Below are positions 1 through 10,340 of a stretch of 64,000 nucleotides of DNA, piece after piece. Source of the DNA: Cycas panzhihuaensis. Taxonomy: Eukaryota > Cycadophyta. Below the pieces are notes generated by a model. It saw only the letters and a list, made by a program, of their open reading frames with translations, did no database searches and was not told the origin of the DNA. The position numbers and the translations under genes were made by a program. The DNA is taken from the NCBI GenBank assembly GCA_023213395.1, contig CM041465.1, positions 29,705,741 to 29,769,740 of the forward strand, written 5' to 3'. Position 1 is the first letter of the stretch, and each line of letters begins with the position of its first letter.

Positions 1-129
1 TGACTAACTCGTGTAGATCTTCTAACTGTTGGTAGAGGAGTGTCCACATACTCCTATGAATCTGCTGCTGATTCATCTTTAGAAAGATCTTCATGCTCTT
101 CTGATTTCATAGATGGATGCATTTCAAAC

Positions 130-1089
130 TTGACTTGTTGATGTTTAGCTTGCTGCTCCTATTTCATTTCAACTTCTCCACTGTCTGATTTTACAAGGGG
201 AGATTCATCAAATACAACATCTTTGTTAATGGTGATTTTGTGGGCAATAGGATCCCACAACCTGTATCCCTTCACACCATCCTTATAACCATAACCAACA
301 AAGATATATCTATTGGATTTTAGGTCTAACTTTAAACATTTACTTTTGTCAGTCCAGGCATAAGCATCACAACTAAAAATTTTTAAATTTGAATAATCAC
401 ATGGATGTCTAGTCCATACCTCTTCAGGAATCTTGCAATCTATTGAAAGTGATGGTGACCTATTTACCAGATAGCAAGTTGTTTAAACAGCTTCTACCCA
501 CAAGCCTTGCTCCACTCCTGTATTACTTAGCATGCTTCTTGCTCTTTCCAAGAGTGTCCTATTCATGTGCTCAGCAATGCCATTTTACTGCAAAGTATAG
601 CTAGTGGTCTTGTGTCTTTCGATCCCAGCTTCTCTACAATAGTTCTCAAATTCCAAAGAGTTGAACTCACCTCCATTGTCAGTTCTTAAACATTTGATTA
701 TCTTACCAGTGCTATTCTCAACTAGAGACTTGAACTGCTTAAACACACTAAACACTTCATATTTCCTTTTTAAAAAATAGACCCATACCTTTCGGGAGTA
801 ATCATTTATAAATGTAATAAAATACAATGATCCTCCCCAAGATATTTTAGGGGCTGGTCCCCATACATCTGAATGTATGTAATCCAGAATGCCTTTACTA
901 GTGTGACTCCTTACTTTAAACCTGAGTCTACATTGTTTTCCAAAAGCATAATGTTTATAGAAAGCCAAGTCTGAAAGCTACAAGTTAGGAAGTAACTTAT
1001 GGTTTATCAGCACCTTAAGTCCTCTCTCACTCATGTGCCCAAGTCTCTGATGCCATAATTGAGCTGGATCTTTTACAGTCTTTGATGTT
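130..1089 (-). pseudogene. E1 integrase with C-terminal domain, broken
   Basis: The pre-integrase zinc region begins WHQRLGHMSERG (about 1020-1060), with both His present, but the two Cys expected in FYKHYAFGKQ are both Tyr. The catalytic core follows: HSDVWGP (first Asp, near 870), RTDNGGEF (second Asp, codon 678-680) and NGIAEHMNRT (Glu, codon 570-572). The second Asp and Glu are 35 residues apart, so DD35E spacing is intact. The C-terminal domain has the copia hallmarks KIPEEVW, LKIF and RYIFVGYG (about 290-440). Stops at CAA or CAG sites disable it. From 130 to 1 the frame is the acidic, Ser-rich linker leading to RT. Confidence 0.85.
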
Positions 1090-1444
1090 GTAGCTGCTTG
1101 GATGATATTTATACTTCCTACTAAAATGTAAAGATTCCTTTATTTAAGGCTTTCATAACAACCAAGGCACCCTTTGACACCTTTAAGACTCCTTCATGGC
1201 ATGTATGCTTATAACCACCCAAATCTAGTTCACCCAATAAAATTAGATTCTTTTTCAGATCAGGTACATGTCTAACCTTAGTTAATGTTATCACTACCCC
1301 ATCGAACATCTTAATCCTGATGCTACTGATGCCCACTATCTTACAAAAAACTTCATTCCCTATAAGCACATCACCACTATCAAGAGGTTGGTGTGATAAG
1401 AACCAACTCTTGTGTGGACACATGTGGTGTGAATCACTTGAATC
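1090..1444 (-). pseudogene. E1 aspartic protease, broken
   Basis: Just after gag the frame reads LLDSSDSHHMC, the copia protease active-site segment, near 1440. The Asp is kept, but the Gly that normally follows two residues later is Ser, and the residue before LLD is a stop. Downstream come a GNEVFCKIVGISSIRIKMFDG segment and VRHVPDLKKNLILLGELD, the conserved copia protease-to-integrase junction. The role would be cleavage of the Gag-Pol polyprotein. Confidence 0.75.
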
Positions 1445-2311
1445 TAATAACTAGTCATGGTGATAATGAGAAATATTATAAGCAACTAAGACATCATTAT
1501 CCATACCTTGATTTGACTCCACTTGATTTGCCTCCTTGGTAGGATCTTCCTTTTTTTGGAACTCCTCCTTTCTATAGCAATCCTTCTTGAGGTGACTGGT
1601 CTTATTACAGTGCCAACATCTGAGCTTACTCTTTTTGCTCTTTGACTTGGACCTCGATGTATCCCTAGAGTTTTGTTCTCTCTCAATCGTTCTACCCCTT
1701 ACCATCATAGCTTCTAGTATGGAGGTTTCAAGTCTAGACTTCCTCTGCACTTTTCCCATTAGCAAAGCACTCACAATAGAATCATAACCTAATACATCTA
1801 TAGTGCTAAAACTAATTGAGGTGATAATATTATCCTAGGATTTGGATAATGAGCATAACAAGGTAATAACCTTGTCCTCATCCTCAATTTTAACATCAAT
1901 ACTGGTCAACTAACAAATAAGAGTATTGAAAATATTTAAATGGTTAGTAATTTTTATACCTTCCTTCATCTGTAACGAGTATAGTTGCCTCTTCAGGTAG
2001 ATTTGATTCGTTATTGATTTGGTTATATACAGTCCTTCCAATTGGGTCCATAATCCTATTACTGTCTCCTCCCCTACGATGTTAAATAAGACTTCATCTA
2101 CCAAGCACAATCATATTGTGCTAAGTGCCTTTTTGTCTAAGTCATCCCATTCATCATTGTCCATCCCTGTGAGTTTCTTCAATTTACCTGTAAGGGCTTT
2201 ATACAAACCCTACTGTACAAGAACATCATGAGCTTTTAGCTTCCACAACTTGAAGTTGTTCTTGCCATTGAATTACTCCACCTCAAACTTTGTACTTACT
2301 AGTTTCACCAT
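1445..2311 (-). pseudogene. gag: E1 gag (copia nucleocapsid protein), broken
   Basis: The frame opens at an ATG at 2311 (MVKLVSTKFE...) 60 bases inside the primer site. It shows the copia gag pattern: an N-terminal FNGKNNFKLWK segment, the helical core with WTQLEGLYITKS and LYSLQMKEG, and a single CCHC zinc knuckle CWHCNKTSHLKKDC near 1575-1625, followed by a lysine-rich stretch. Gag would form the virus-like particle and its knuckle bind the RNA. Several stops fall where Gln or Trp is expected and no frameshift is needed to read through. The knuckle ligands are all present. It runs directly into the protease frame. Confidence 0.8.
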
Positions 2312-2371
2312 TTGGTGTAAAAAAGGCAACACTAAAACCTTCACAAACTCGCTACAAAAAAAAAAAAGAAT

Positions 2372-2384
2372 GGCTCTGATACGA
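2372..2384 (-). other. Primer-binding site of E1
   Basis: The minus strand reads TCGTATCAGAGCC immediately inside the LTR. This matches the complement of the 3' end of plant initiator tRNA-Met (TGGTATCAGAGC) apart from the first bases, and is the usual copia minus-strand primer site. Confidence 0.75.
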
Positions 2385-2386
2385 CT

Positions 2387-3035
2387 TATTGAGAATACAA
2401 GGTCCTGACCCTTTAACCGCCACCAAGATTTATTACATTCTTGCAACTAGTTATAGAAATTAAAACTTAAAATTATATGCAAGTTCTAAAATTAGAGATT
2501 ATACAATAACATGAAAATGAAAGCCAAACATCACATATGCACCTGATATAACGTGGTAAAACACTAGTAGTGTGATAAGGAAATATCCACATAGGAAAGG
2601 TATCGATCTTTATTACTGTAGAATGGAAAAATGGTATATCTCAGTAATAGAGTGCTCTCAAGAATAACAACTAGCCACCACCCTCATCATAGTACATTAT
2701 ATTACATACAACATTATAAGAAAAAGCCCTAAATCAGGCTACATGAGAGGGACATCCAAGGCATGAATCTCAACCGTAGAATCTAGGGTGTTTGTATCGA
2801 ATGACCCTGATTCTCTTTACATTTTAATATGGTTTACAGGGCTAATTTTTTGGGTTAGGGGCTATCGCCCCTGAACCCCCTCTTAGCAGGGGGGCGTTCC
2901 ACCCCCCGCCACACCCACTGGCCAAGGGGGGCTCCTGCCTCCCTTGGAACCCCCCAAGAAAGATTAGGGGGGGAAACTGCGTCAAAAACATGCCAAAATT
3001 TTAGCCTTAAAATATTGTTGTCATAATATCCAACA
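2387..3035 (-). repeat. 5' LTR of E1
   Basis: On the minus strand it starts TGTTGGATATTATG and ends TTCTCAATA just before the primer site. It aligns along its whole length, in inverted orientation, with the solo LTR at 33380-33977, which fixes both ends. Inside the AT-rich LTR lies an unusual G/C-run block (about 2860-2975) made of C and G tracts able to pair with each other; the solo copy has the same block. About 649 bp. Confidence 0.85.
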
Positions 3036-3358
3036 CCAATACATGAGCTTAAGGGCTCGATATACCTAAGTACGTGGGCTGGTAAAAAGGTCCTAAGACC
3101 CCCCTGATTTGTTTCCCTACCTGCATTGGTCTTATGTCGAATGACAGATCTAGCAGCGAAAACTTACTAACCAAGGTACTCACCCCCCTAGGTCCAGTCT
3201 GGTCTCCAAACTCTAAAAGATAGGGTCTTCTCCTCATCCTACCACTAAATACACCTTATAGCCAATGACATTTCTCATCCAATATGAGTAGGCCAAGGGC
3301 ATATGCATGGTGGTAACTTCAGAGGTCCTAACCGTTCCCCTTACAAGGCTAGAAATGG
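3036..3358 (-). repeat. Shared copia leader module, copy 1 (truncated)
   Basis: Sequence similar to 11674-12063 (minus) and 21187-21590 (plus). It includes the conserved stretch read on the plus strand as CATCCAATATGAGTAGGC near 3275. The last ~120 bases present in the other copies are missing because E1 inserted here. In the other two elements the module lies just upstream of gag. Confidence 0.75.
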
Positions 3359-4801
3359 GGGTTCAATTCAGAAGTTATCTTTTTTAATATGAAAATTTAA
3401 TTTTTAATGTGAGTTTCTTATATATAAGAGGTTCCTTTTAATGTAATAAATGAAATAAAAAAGAAATAAAGTAAATTAAAAGGACAAGGATAGGTTTAGA
3501 GTGCTCTTGATGGGCCAAGCTTTTAGAGTTAACTTCTTCAACCTTCCAAGAGACACACCTACATATGAAACATCACCAAGCACTTATTAGCCTTTAAAAT
3601 TAGAATTGAATAACTGAGAATAATAAACCACAACCTAATCTAGCAAAAAAACCTTAAGAAAACTGAAAAACGCCTTTAAATCTTGAAAAATAAGGCTCAA
3701 ATAGCTCAAATATAAGGGTCAACTTGAGTAGATAATATCTCCTTGAAATAAGATCCAAATTAATCTTTGTTTATTTCTAAGATATAGAGATCTACACTAG
3801 CTTTCCAATGCTTCAAACGGTTTGAAAAATGGAGACACGATTGAGGAGATATTATAGAAACAGTACAGGTACCTTTTTATGCCTAAAAATCAACTGAAAA
3901 TAGGGTTAAGCCCCCTTTGGATGGGCCCCCGGACACCTGTAGACCCCACGTGACCACCTGTTGATGATGCTAGGGGGCTAATGAATGTGAAAAATTATTC
4001 AAAGGAGTTTATAACTTTTGCACAACCCAAAAAAATTAAATCTAGCTCATTTAGGCTTGAAGTCTGCCCTTTAGTCAAAAAATAAAGGTCATATGCAGCC
4101 TTAATGTGATCAAATGAAGGGGATAAAGTGGATCTAAAGATATTTTAAATCTGAATTAATGAGATTCCACTAAATTAATGAGTCATAAGCTTAAAAAATC
4201 AAACTTTTTAATGTTTGAAAGTTGCATGGCATCAACGTGATGAACGTGAAGTGCGCAGACCCTGCAGACCCTGCCGAAGATGTGCGACCTTGACGGCACC
4301 CCAAACGACTACCAAATCTCACAAAATTTTAGGGGAAAGGGAGAAACACCTAGATGGATCTAATATAATAAATAAAACTCAAAAATATGCTCTGTATAGG
4401 TCACACAAAGCTTCTGAAGTTTCAAATCCCTTGTAGGCTCTACAATGAAGAACGAAACCAAAAATAGCCAAAAACCTTAAAAAAACTCTTCTGTCGGGTA
4501 TTAAAAATGGGTATAGGGCTACTACAAACCCTAATAATGATCCAAAAAGTAAAAATCCTTAACAATATGGCTGTATCAAGCAAAAAATATGATTTTTCTC
4601 ATGTTTTCTTCAATAACACTTATTAAAACCCCAAATGGATGCAAATGAGCTTTGAGATCTACTGTGGGAGGCCGAAATCTCTCACAACTAGCAATATATG
4701 AGCTCTAGAACTATATAAAATCTCATATATTCCATAAAACATAAAGAAAATAAAGTAAAATAAACTTAAAATCACCAAAATACTCTAAAATCAAGCACGC
4801 T

Positions 4802-4816
4802 CCTGCTCTGATACCA
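4802..4816 (-). other. Primer-binding site of E0
   Basis: The minus strand reads TGGTATCAGAGCAGG directly after the LTR end. The first 12 bases match the complement of plant initiator tRNA-Met. Confidence 0.8.
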
Positions 4817-4880
4817 TGTTAAAAATAGAGATGATAAGATTGTTGTGATACAATGGAGGAGATATTATAATGTTTTAACA
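4817..4880 (-). repeat. Very short LTR (64 bp) of E0
   Basis: Both ends are complementary: it opens TGTTAAAA and closes TTTTAACA. It is flanked on its 3' side by a good primer site and on its 5' side by a purine-rich tract (minus strand GTGAGGAGGG). Its first 30 bases match the start of the 385-bp E3 LTR, but the rest does not. It may be a TRIM-size LTR or an internally deleted E3-type LTR. Confidence 0.6.
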
Positions 4881-5041
4881 CCCTCCTCACCTTCAAGTAG
4901 CCTTATTATTAGGTCTTCCTGCCCTTTGTGGCCATAGTGACAACCATTTGGAGCCTTTTACGATGATTTCATACTGTTGAGTCCTCTCTACTCACTGATC
5001 TTGTCAACACTTTCTCACTATCGAGACTTCATTATTTCATC

Positions 5042-5430
5042 ATGGCTTTACTTATTTTCTTCGATGATGGAAGTCATGGCAACCCTGACCCTTCCATTGT
5101 TGTGTGGATTCTCTGTGATCCTTCTGGACATGACTTCATGTGTTACGAGATCTTCCTTCCTGAAGCTACCAATAACGAATCTGAATACACAATTATTATT
5201 GAGGCCCTTACTGATGCACTTTGCTTCCACCATGGACCCATCATCCTCCTTTGCGACTCTTAAGTCATGGTGTCTCATCTCACCTAAGTCTACTAGGTGC
5301 GATGCCCATGCCTGAGGTCCCTTTCCTTGACTATTGAATCCTTATTGGCTTATTTCTTATCCATCGACATTCGACACATTCTGCGGGCTCTCAATGCTGA
5401 GGCAGATAGCTTAATTCGCCTCATCCTTTA
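5042..5430 (+). pseudogene. Stand-alone RNase H domain, broken
   Basis: The frame begins MALLIFFDDGSHGNPDPS at 5042, the first beta-strand of an RNase H fold with its catalytic Asp (FFDDGS). The middle has NNESEYTIIIEAL, which carries the second acidic residue, then LLCDS, the third. After stops and with frame changes it continues to ALNAEADSLI near 5390-5410, matching the C-terminal alpha-helix. This is the plant and archaeal-type RNase H found in Tat-lineage gypsy elements; it would degrade RNA in RNA-DNA hybrids. A close relative lies at 49614 inside G2 and also starts Met-Ala-Leu. No RT or integrase adjoins it here, so it is probably the leftover of a G2-like element. Confidence 0.75.
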
Positions 5431-6963
5431 GCATCGCCAGCCTCTCCTTAGTGACCCACCTTGAAGGACTTGTCCAGTCATGCCTACACCCATGTCTTGG
5501 GTCATCCTTTGCATCATGATCTGTTCACACCTCTGAAAGTTGGCCGCTAATGAGGTTAAACTATGGTGACCACTAGGTTTATTTTCTTCACTCTACTCTT
5601 AGCATCTTAGCATATAACTCTCACTATTCTTGATTTGTGTATGTACATAGCTTTGTTTATGAAATCTACCTGACCTTGTACGTGGTCCTCACCACCCTTC
5701 CATCCTACTCTTATGATGGGGGCATCCCCCTCATCTGCCATCTTTACCTGTTGTCTATGCCACGACACATAGGCAACCCTTATGTTATCTCACCCTTGCC
5801 TTTACACCCACGTGTTCCACCATGACACTTTTCATAGCCCTTGGATTGCACCATTACTATGATTTGGATATATATATACTACTAACATTGTGTTTCGAGC
5901 ATTCGTCGTCGCATTATGCCTTCAAGGTGTGAGGCTCTGCTACCAAGGGGGCAGTGTTTCCCAACTCCTAGGAATGCATTCTTGGCAGGTCAACTTAGGT
6001 AAGTACATGTATGCTTCTTCCCTTTCACCTTTACTACTTATCCAAAAAGGTAAATAGAAGCATTGTCTCATTGTATGACTGACTATCATGTTTGAGTGAT
6101 TATCTTACACCTACTGCTTGATCATGCTGCCTATTACTCTTTCAGCCTATGACGATCAATGGGACATACATCCCCATGGTAATCCATAACCCTCCTATGC
6201 ACCTCCACATTATCCTAGGCACTACTTAACCCATGTGATCTGTCACACCCCTCACCACATCACAACCCTTAGCACCCCACTAAGTGTGATTGGTTGATCC
6301 TTATGTCAGTTATTGGTTTCCTGGGAGTCCTGCCACTTCGGTACCCCATCTGGTTTAGGTCATCTTCTCTATTTGACTGTCCCCAGCCATCTGGATAGAG
6401 GGTTGGACCCTCCTAGGCATGGGGTACCCCCTTTAAGGTTCCTAGGAATCCTCCCTTTAGCTCATTTTGGTCTTTGTCACTGCACCATGACAAATGTCGT
6501 GGTACCATGGTAAACTTCAAGGTACTGTGAAGTTTACCACGAGGTGACTATCATAACTTATTTTTTAAAATCTGTCTTTACAAATTTCACATTTTTTATA
6601 AAATTGCCATGTGGCTTTAACACTTCTCAAGCCTTACCTCAACCTTAATCGTCCATTCAGCCTAGGGTTAGGTATAAAGCCCAAAATAACCTCATTTTCC
6701 CATTCTTCTTCCACTTTCCTTACCCTCTTCTCTCTCTTTCATAGGCATTTTTTACAGGAGTGCCCTGGAATGTCCAAGTTCCCTGTGTTCCAGCCTGAGA
6801 TCTGCCCATTACAGCTCTGTAGGCTCACCAACTAATGCCTCCAAGTAAGGATTCATGTTCAAGTTTAGCCTCCACACCCTTCTTACAACTTCCAGCAAGT
6901 ATGTTTCCATTACAGCACCTTCCTAAGGATACCATGTAAGCATACAAGATCTGTCATTTTTTA
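5431..6963 (+). other. Degenerate 3' or LTR-like sequence next to the RNase H relic
   Basis: No supported gene. Near 5550 it contains TAATGAGGTTAAACTATGGT, resembling the 52-bp tandem unit in the 3' region of G2, which fits the idea that this is the downstream part of a G2-like element. The 6440-6760 part matches an inverted block at 61720-61990 (separate entry). E2 is inserted at the right edge. Confidence 0.4.
6440..6760 (+). repeat. LTR-like block with TATA box, relative of 61720-61990
   Basis: About 300 bp align in inverted orientation with 61720-61990, best at the segments near 6500-6560 (GGTAC...TGAAGTTTACCA...GGTGACT) and 6580-6615 (TTTCACATTT...CCATGTGGC). Both contain a candidate TATA box (GGTATAAAGCCC near 6670) followed by a pyrimidine-rich tract, as in the promoter part of an LTR. 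A perfect 12-bp hairpin sits at 6508-6519 and 6528-6539. Confidence 0.5.
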
Positions 6964-7296
6964 TGGAGCCGGAGGAGCAGAGCAGGACATCATAACGATC
7001 ACATCTTGAGTATAATGGCAATTTCCAATAGAATGGAGGTGTTAATAAACACTAGGGAGGTATTCCCAACCCTTAAATAGAGAATTTGGGAAGGCGTCAG
7101 GCGCCATCACCCTAGCTGCACAACAATTAAGATTAGTTTAAAAAAAATATTAAAGAAAATAATGGTGATACATACCTCAAATGAGTGGTCAGTCTGGGCG
7201 GCTGTTGAATGGTTTAAGGTGCCCTAGGGGCCCTCAAAGGTGGCTTTGAGGGGCCCTAAGCGCTCCAGTGCACATACATTGGGATTATTCCCAACA
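6964..7296 (-). repeat. 3' LTR of E2
   Basis: Minus strand begins TGTTGGGAATAATCCC and ends CTCCA. It matches 14370-14701. The first 79 bases (plus 7216-7294) are identical in both copies and contain a 15-bp hairpin (7225-7258). A TATTTAA candidate TATA box lies at about 7072-7080. Confidence 0.9.
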
Positions 7297-7311
7297 TTCT
7301 CCCCCATAAGC
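7297..7311 (-). other. Polypurine tract of E2
   Basis: Minus strand reads CTTATGGGGGAGAA directly before the 3' LTR, between the end of the RNase H frame and the LTR start; this is the usual plus-strand primer of copia elements. Confidence 0.85.
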
Positions 7312-8880
7312 CCAATGTGTATGACTCCTAAATCATCTTTGAATTTCTCAAATTTGATTTTCCCCAAGGCCTTTGTAAAAATATCTGTTGTTTGATCTTC
7401 GGTGCTATAATAAGTCAACTCTATCTCTTCTGCCTGTACAAGTTCTCGAATGAAATGGTATTGAGTTTCAATATGCTTTGTTCTACCGTGGAATACTGGA
7501 TTTTTGGTCATTTAAATAGTGCTCTGATTGTCACACCAAATTCTAGTGGGACCTTGCTATTTAATTTAAAAATCCTATAAGAGTCTTCTTAACTAGATTG
7601 ATTCACAGGCTCCTAACACTGCGGCTTTATATTACCTTGGTGTGGATAAGGAAACAGTATTTTGTTTCTTTGTACTCCAAGCTACCGCTGTTGATCCCAT
7701 ACTAAATACATAACCTGAGGTAGATTTTCTATCATCAATATCACCATTCAATCAATCAGATAACCAGTTAACTGAAACTCGGATGTAGTTTTATAGTATA
7801 ACCCAAAGTCTAGAGTCCCATTAAGGTATCTGAGGATTCTTTTAGTAGCTTGCCAATGAGATGTCTTTGGATCCTGCATAAATCTAAATAGAACACTTAC
7901 GGAATATGTTATATCAGGTCGAGTAGAGGTTAAATAAATTAGGCTACCAATCAGTTGTTTATAGTGAGTGGGATGAACTGAAGTTAAGTCATCTGTCTTA
8001 GAGAGTTTAATTCCAATTTTTGCTGGTATTGACAATGGTTTACAGTTTGTCATATTAAATCTTTGTAGAAGGTCTAATATATATTTATGTTGAGAGATAA
8101 ATATTCCTTGTTTATCTTGCCACACTTCCTTGTTTATCTTGCCACACTTCCTTACACATAGCTTCTTTAAATTGACTTAAAAGTTAGGAGTCATTTCTGA
8201 TATAAATTAAGCTGTCCACATAGAGTCCTATAATCAATATCGAATTTCCTTTAATTTTGGTGTATAGGTTTGGATCTGCTTGAGATCTTTCAAATCCTTG
8301 ATCTTTAAGATATGTGTCTATACGGGAATACCAAGCGCTAGGTGCTTGTTTTAGACATTATAATGCCTTCTTTAACTTGTACACTTTATTTTCTTCCCCC
8401 CTAACTTCAAAACCGAGGGGTTGAGAGACATAGATATCTTCTTGGATATAACCATTTAAGAAAGCACTTTTTACATCCATTTGATAAATAGGCCAACCCA
8501 TTTAAGCAGCTAAACTTATTATCATGCGAACTGATTCCATCTTAGCAATTGGGGCAAATGTTTCGGTATAGTCTATGCCTTCTCTTTGGGCATATCCTTT
8601 TGCAACTAAACAAGCTTTATATTTATCAATTGATCCATCAGAGTGGAACTTAGTCTTATAGACCTATTTGGTTCTAATGGCTTTCTTTTTCGGTGGTAAG
8701 TCTACAAGTTCCTAAGTATCATTTTTAACGATGGATTTATATTCCTCTTGCATGGCTTTTTGCCAGCACTCATGTTGATTAGCCTCACTAAAGGTTTGAG
8801 ACTCATGACTTTTGAGTAGCTTACTCATTAGAGCAAAGTTAACTTTGTGTGAGCATGTAGATCTTCGATTATTATCTAAT
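7312..8880 (-). pseudogene. E2 reverse transcriptase and RNase H, broken
   Basis: In order (high to low coordinates): SDGSIDKYKACLVAKGYAQ and GIDYTETFAPIAKM (RT fingers, about 8560-8660), [12 protein letters not shown] (catalytic Asp of motif A, about 8460-8500), LYVDS (about 8212-8226), where the second Asp of the copia YVDD box is Ser, then the thumb and connection with YKQLIGSLIYLTSTRPDI near 7930. RNase H follows with IWCDNQSTI and ends TKHIETQYHFIRE and DIFTKALGK at about 7360-7460, the typical copia C-terminus. Several Gln-site stops break it. It would copy element RNA to DNA inside the particle. Confidence 0.85.
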
Positions 8881-9107
8881 ATATTTCCTAAGTCATGGTT
8901 GCATTAAACCCATTTGGGTAGTGGTTGTGATGGTAGTTGAGATGATGTTGCTTCCCTAGTGGTTTCCAGAGAATTTCTCCACATAGGAGGCACATATTTG
9001 GATGTATTTGATGCATCAAACTTAATGGTAATATCCTTCTGTTGTTCGTGATTATTTTGATAGTAGGTGTCTTCTTGAAATTTGATGTCCCTACTCAGTA
9101 TAACTTT
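8881..9107 (-). pseudogene. E2 integrase-RT linker
   Basis: Continuation of the polyprotein after the integrase C-terminal domain. It is Ser, Pro and Gln-rich with a basic patch, the variable linker seen between integrase and RT in copia elements. It has a stop just after YKVYDLKS and a few further Gln- or Trp-site stops. Confidence 0.6.
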
Positions 9108-10010
9108 TCAGGATTTTAGATCATAAACTTTGTAAGATTTTGACGATTCACTATATCCAATAAAGATACATTTTACACTATGATCATCTAATTTGGTTCT
9201 TCTTTGGTCAGGGACGTGGGCATAGGCTAAACAGCCAAATACCTTAAGGTGACAGATACTAGGTTTATAACTTATCCATGCTTCTTCTGGTATCTTCCAC
9301 CTAACTGCTTTTGTGGAACATCGATTAAGTAGGTAGACTATGGTATGGACTGCTTTAGCCCAAAATTCATGGCCTAAGCTTTTATCTTTAAGCATACAAT
9401 GTGCCATTTCTACAATAGTTCTATTTTTCCTTTCTACTACACCATTTTGTTGTGGGGTGTAGGGGTTGGTATGTTGTCACCTAATCCCATGTCAGATACA
9501 GTAATCCTTGAAGATATTAGAGGTAAATTCTCCCCTATTATCTGATCTTAAATAAAGAATATGATATCCACTCTGTCGCTCAACGAAGGTTTTGAAGTCA
9601 ACAAAGTGGTCAAAAGCATTAGATTTGTATTTGAGAAAGAACACCCAAGTCTTTCTTGTAAAGTCATCAATAAATGTAAGGAAATACTTGGCACCTACCA
9701 AGGAGGGAGTGGCCATTGGGCCATAAATATCTGTGTATACGAGTTGAAGAGGGGCAGATGCTCGATGGCTAAAGTCTGGAAAGCTTTCTCTATGTTGTTT
9801 TCCAAGAAGGCATCCCTCACACAACTCTTTATTAACATCAATAGGGGGCAAGCCATTAACAATATCTAATCTTTTCATAAGGGCTAAACTAGTATAATTA
9901 AGATGACCGAAACATCGATGCCATAGGTCACTATCCATAGTAGTTATGTTTCTAAGGGCATATGTATCTGAGGGGGTGATAGTAAGCTTAAATAAACGAT
10001 CTTGAGTCAT
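9108..10010 (-). pseudogene. E2 integrase, catalytic residues intact
   Basis: Open from MTQDRLFKLTI to DYCI with only two stops near 9480-9490, then open again to 9108. The zinc region has WHRCFGHLN and CEGCLLGKQH, so all four HHCC ligands are kept. The catalytic core has VYTDIYGP (first Asp, about 9733), RSDNRGEF (second Asp, codon 9540-9542) and NGVVERKNRT (Glu, codon 9432-9434), with exact 35-residue spacing. The C-terminal part has KIPEEAW, LKVFGCLAYAHVP and KCIFIGYS. It would insert the cDNA into the host chromosome. Protease lies directly upstream and RT downstream in the same polyprotein. Confidence 0.9.
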
Positions 10011-10019
10011 GATACCCCT

Positions 10020-10340
10020 AGCAACAATAGCTTCATTTTATTATTTATCTTTGATGACACATTCGTCATTGTCAAAAATTACTTTATAATCTTGTCCCAT
10101 CATCTATCCTACCGATAATAAGTTTTTTCTTAAAGTAGGGACATATAGAACATCATTCAAGTATTTATATTTACCACTATCAGTTAATAAGGCAATGTTA
10201 CCTTTTCCAATCGATTCGTGAGAAGTGTTGTCTCCAAACATAATAGACCCTTTTTTATTTATATCCAAAGTTTGAAATAACTATTCTTTGTGGGTCATGT
10301 GGGTGGAACAACCGGAATCAATATACCAACTATCATCCTC
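10020..10340 (-). pseudogene. E2 aspartic protease
   Basis: SWYIDSGCSTHMTHKE at about 10283-10330 is the copia protease active site with the Asp-Ser-Gly triad unchanged. Downstream are MFGDNTSHESIGKGNIAL and LYVPTLRKNLLSVG, the standard protease C-terminal motifs leading to the pre-integrase region. A few stops interrupt it. Confidence 0.85.

Larger units (their letters stand above)
1..3035 (-). mobile_element. Ty1/copia element E1, 5' part, cut by window edge
   Basis: Reading right to left there is a 5' LTR, a tRNA-iMet-type primer site, gag with a zinc knuckle, a protease, the integrase and the integrase-RT linker; the reverse transcriptase lies beyond base 1. The order protease-integrase-RT defines Ty1/copia. 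The element interrupts the leader of an older element (E0), whose sequence stops exactly at the E1 LTR edge at 3035/3036, so E1 is the younger insertion. Its frames carry many stops and it cannot be active. A solo LTR of the same family lies at 33380-33977 in the opposite orientation. Confidence 0.85.
3036..4880 (-). mobile_element. Older copia-type element E0: 64-bp LTR, primer site and long leader, truncated by E1
   Basis: From right to left: a 64-bp LTR-like unit (4817-4880), a tRNA-iMet primer site (4802-4816), then about 1.75 kb of leader. This leader matches, in inverted orientation, the leader of element E3 (20105-21540) along its length, including the text around 4670 and the approximately 390-bp module next to 3040. 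It ends abruptly at the E1 LTR, so gag-pol of E0 would lie beyond E1, outside the window. The leader contains a small GC-rich patch at 4240-4300. No reading frame in it resembles a known protein. Confidence 0.7.

Noticed and set aside
9561-9869. Plus-strand open stretch of 102 codons
   Set aside because: Shadow of the E2 integrase on the minus strand.
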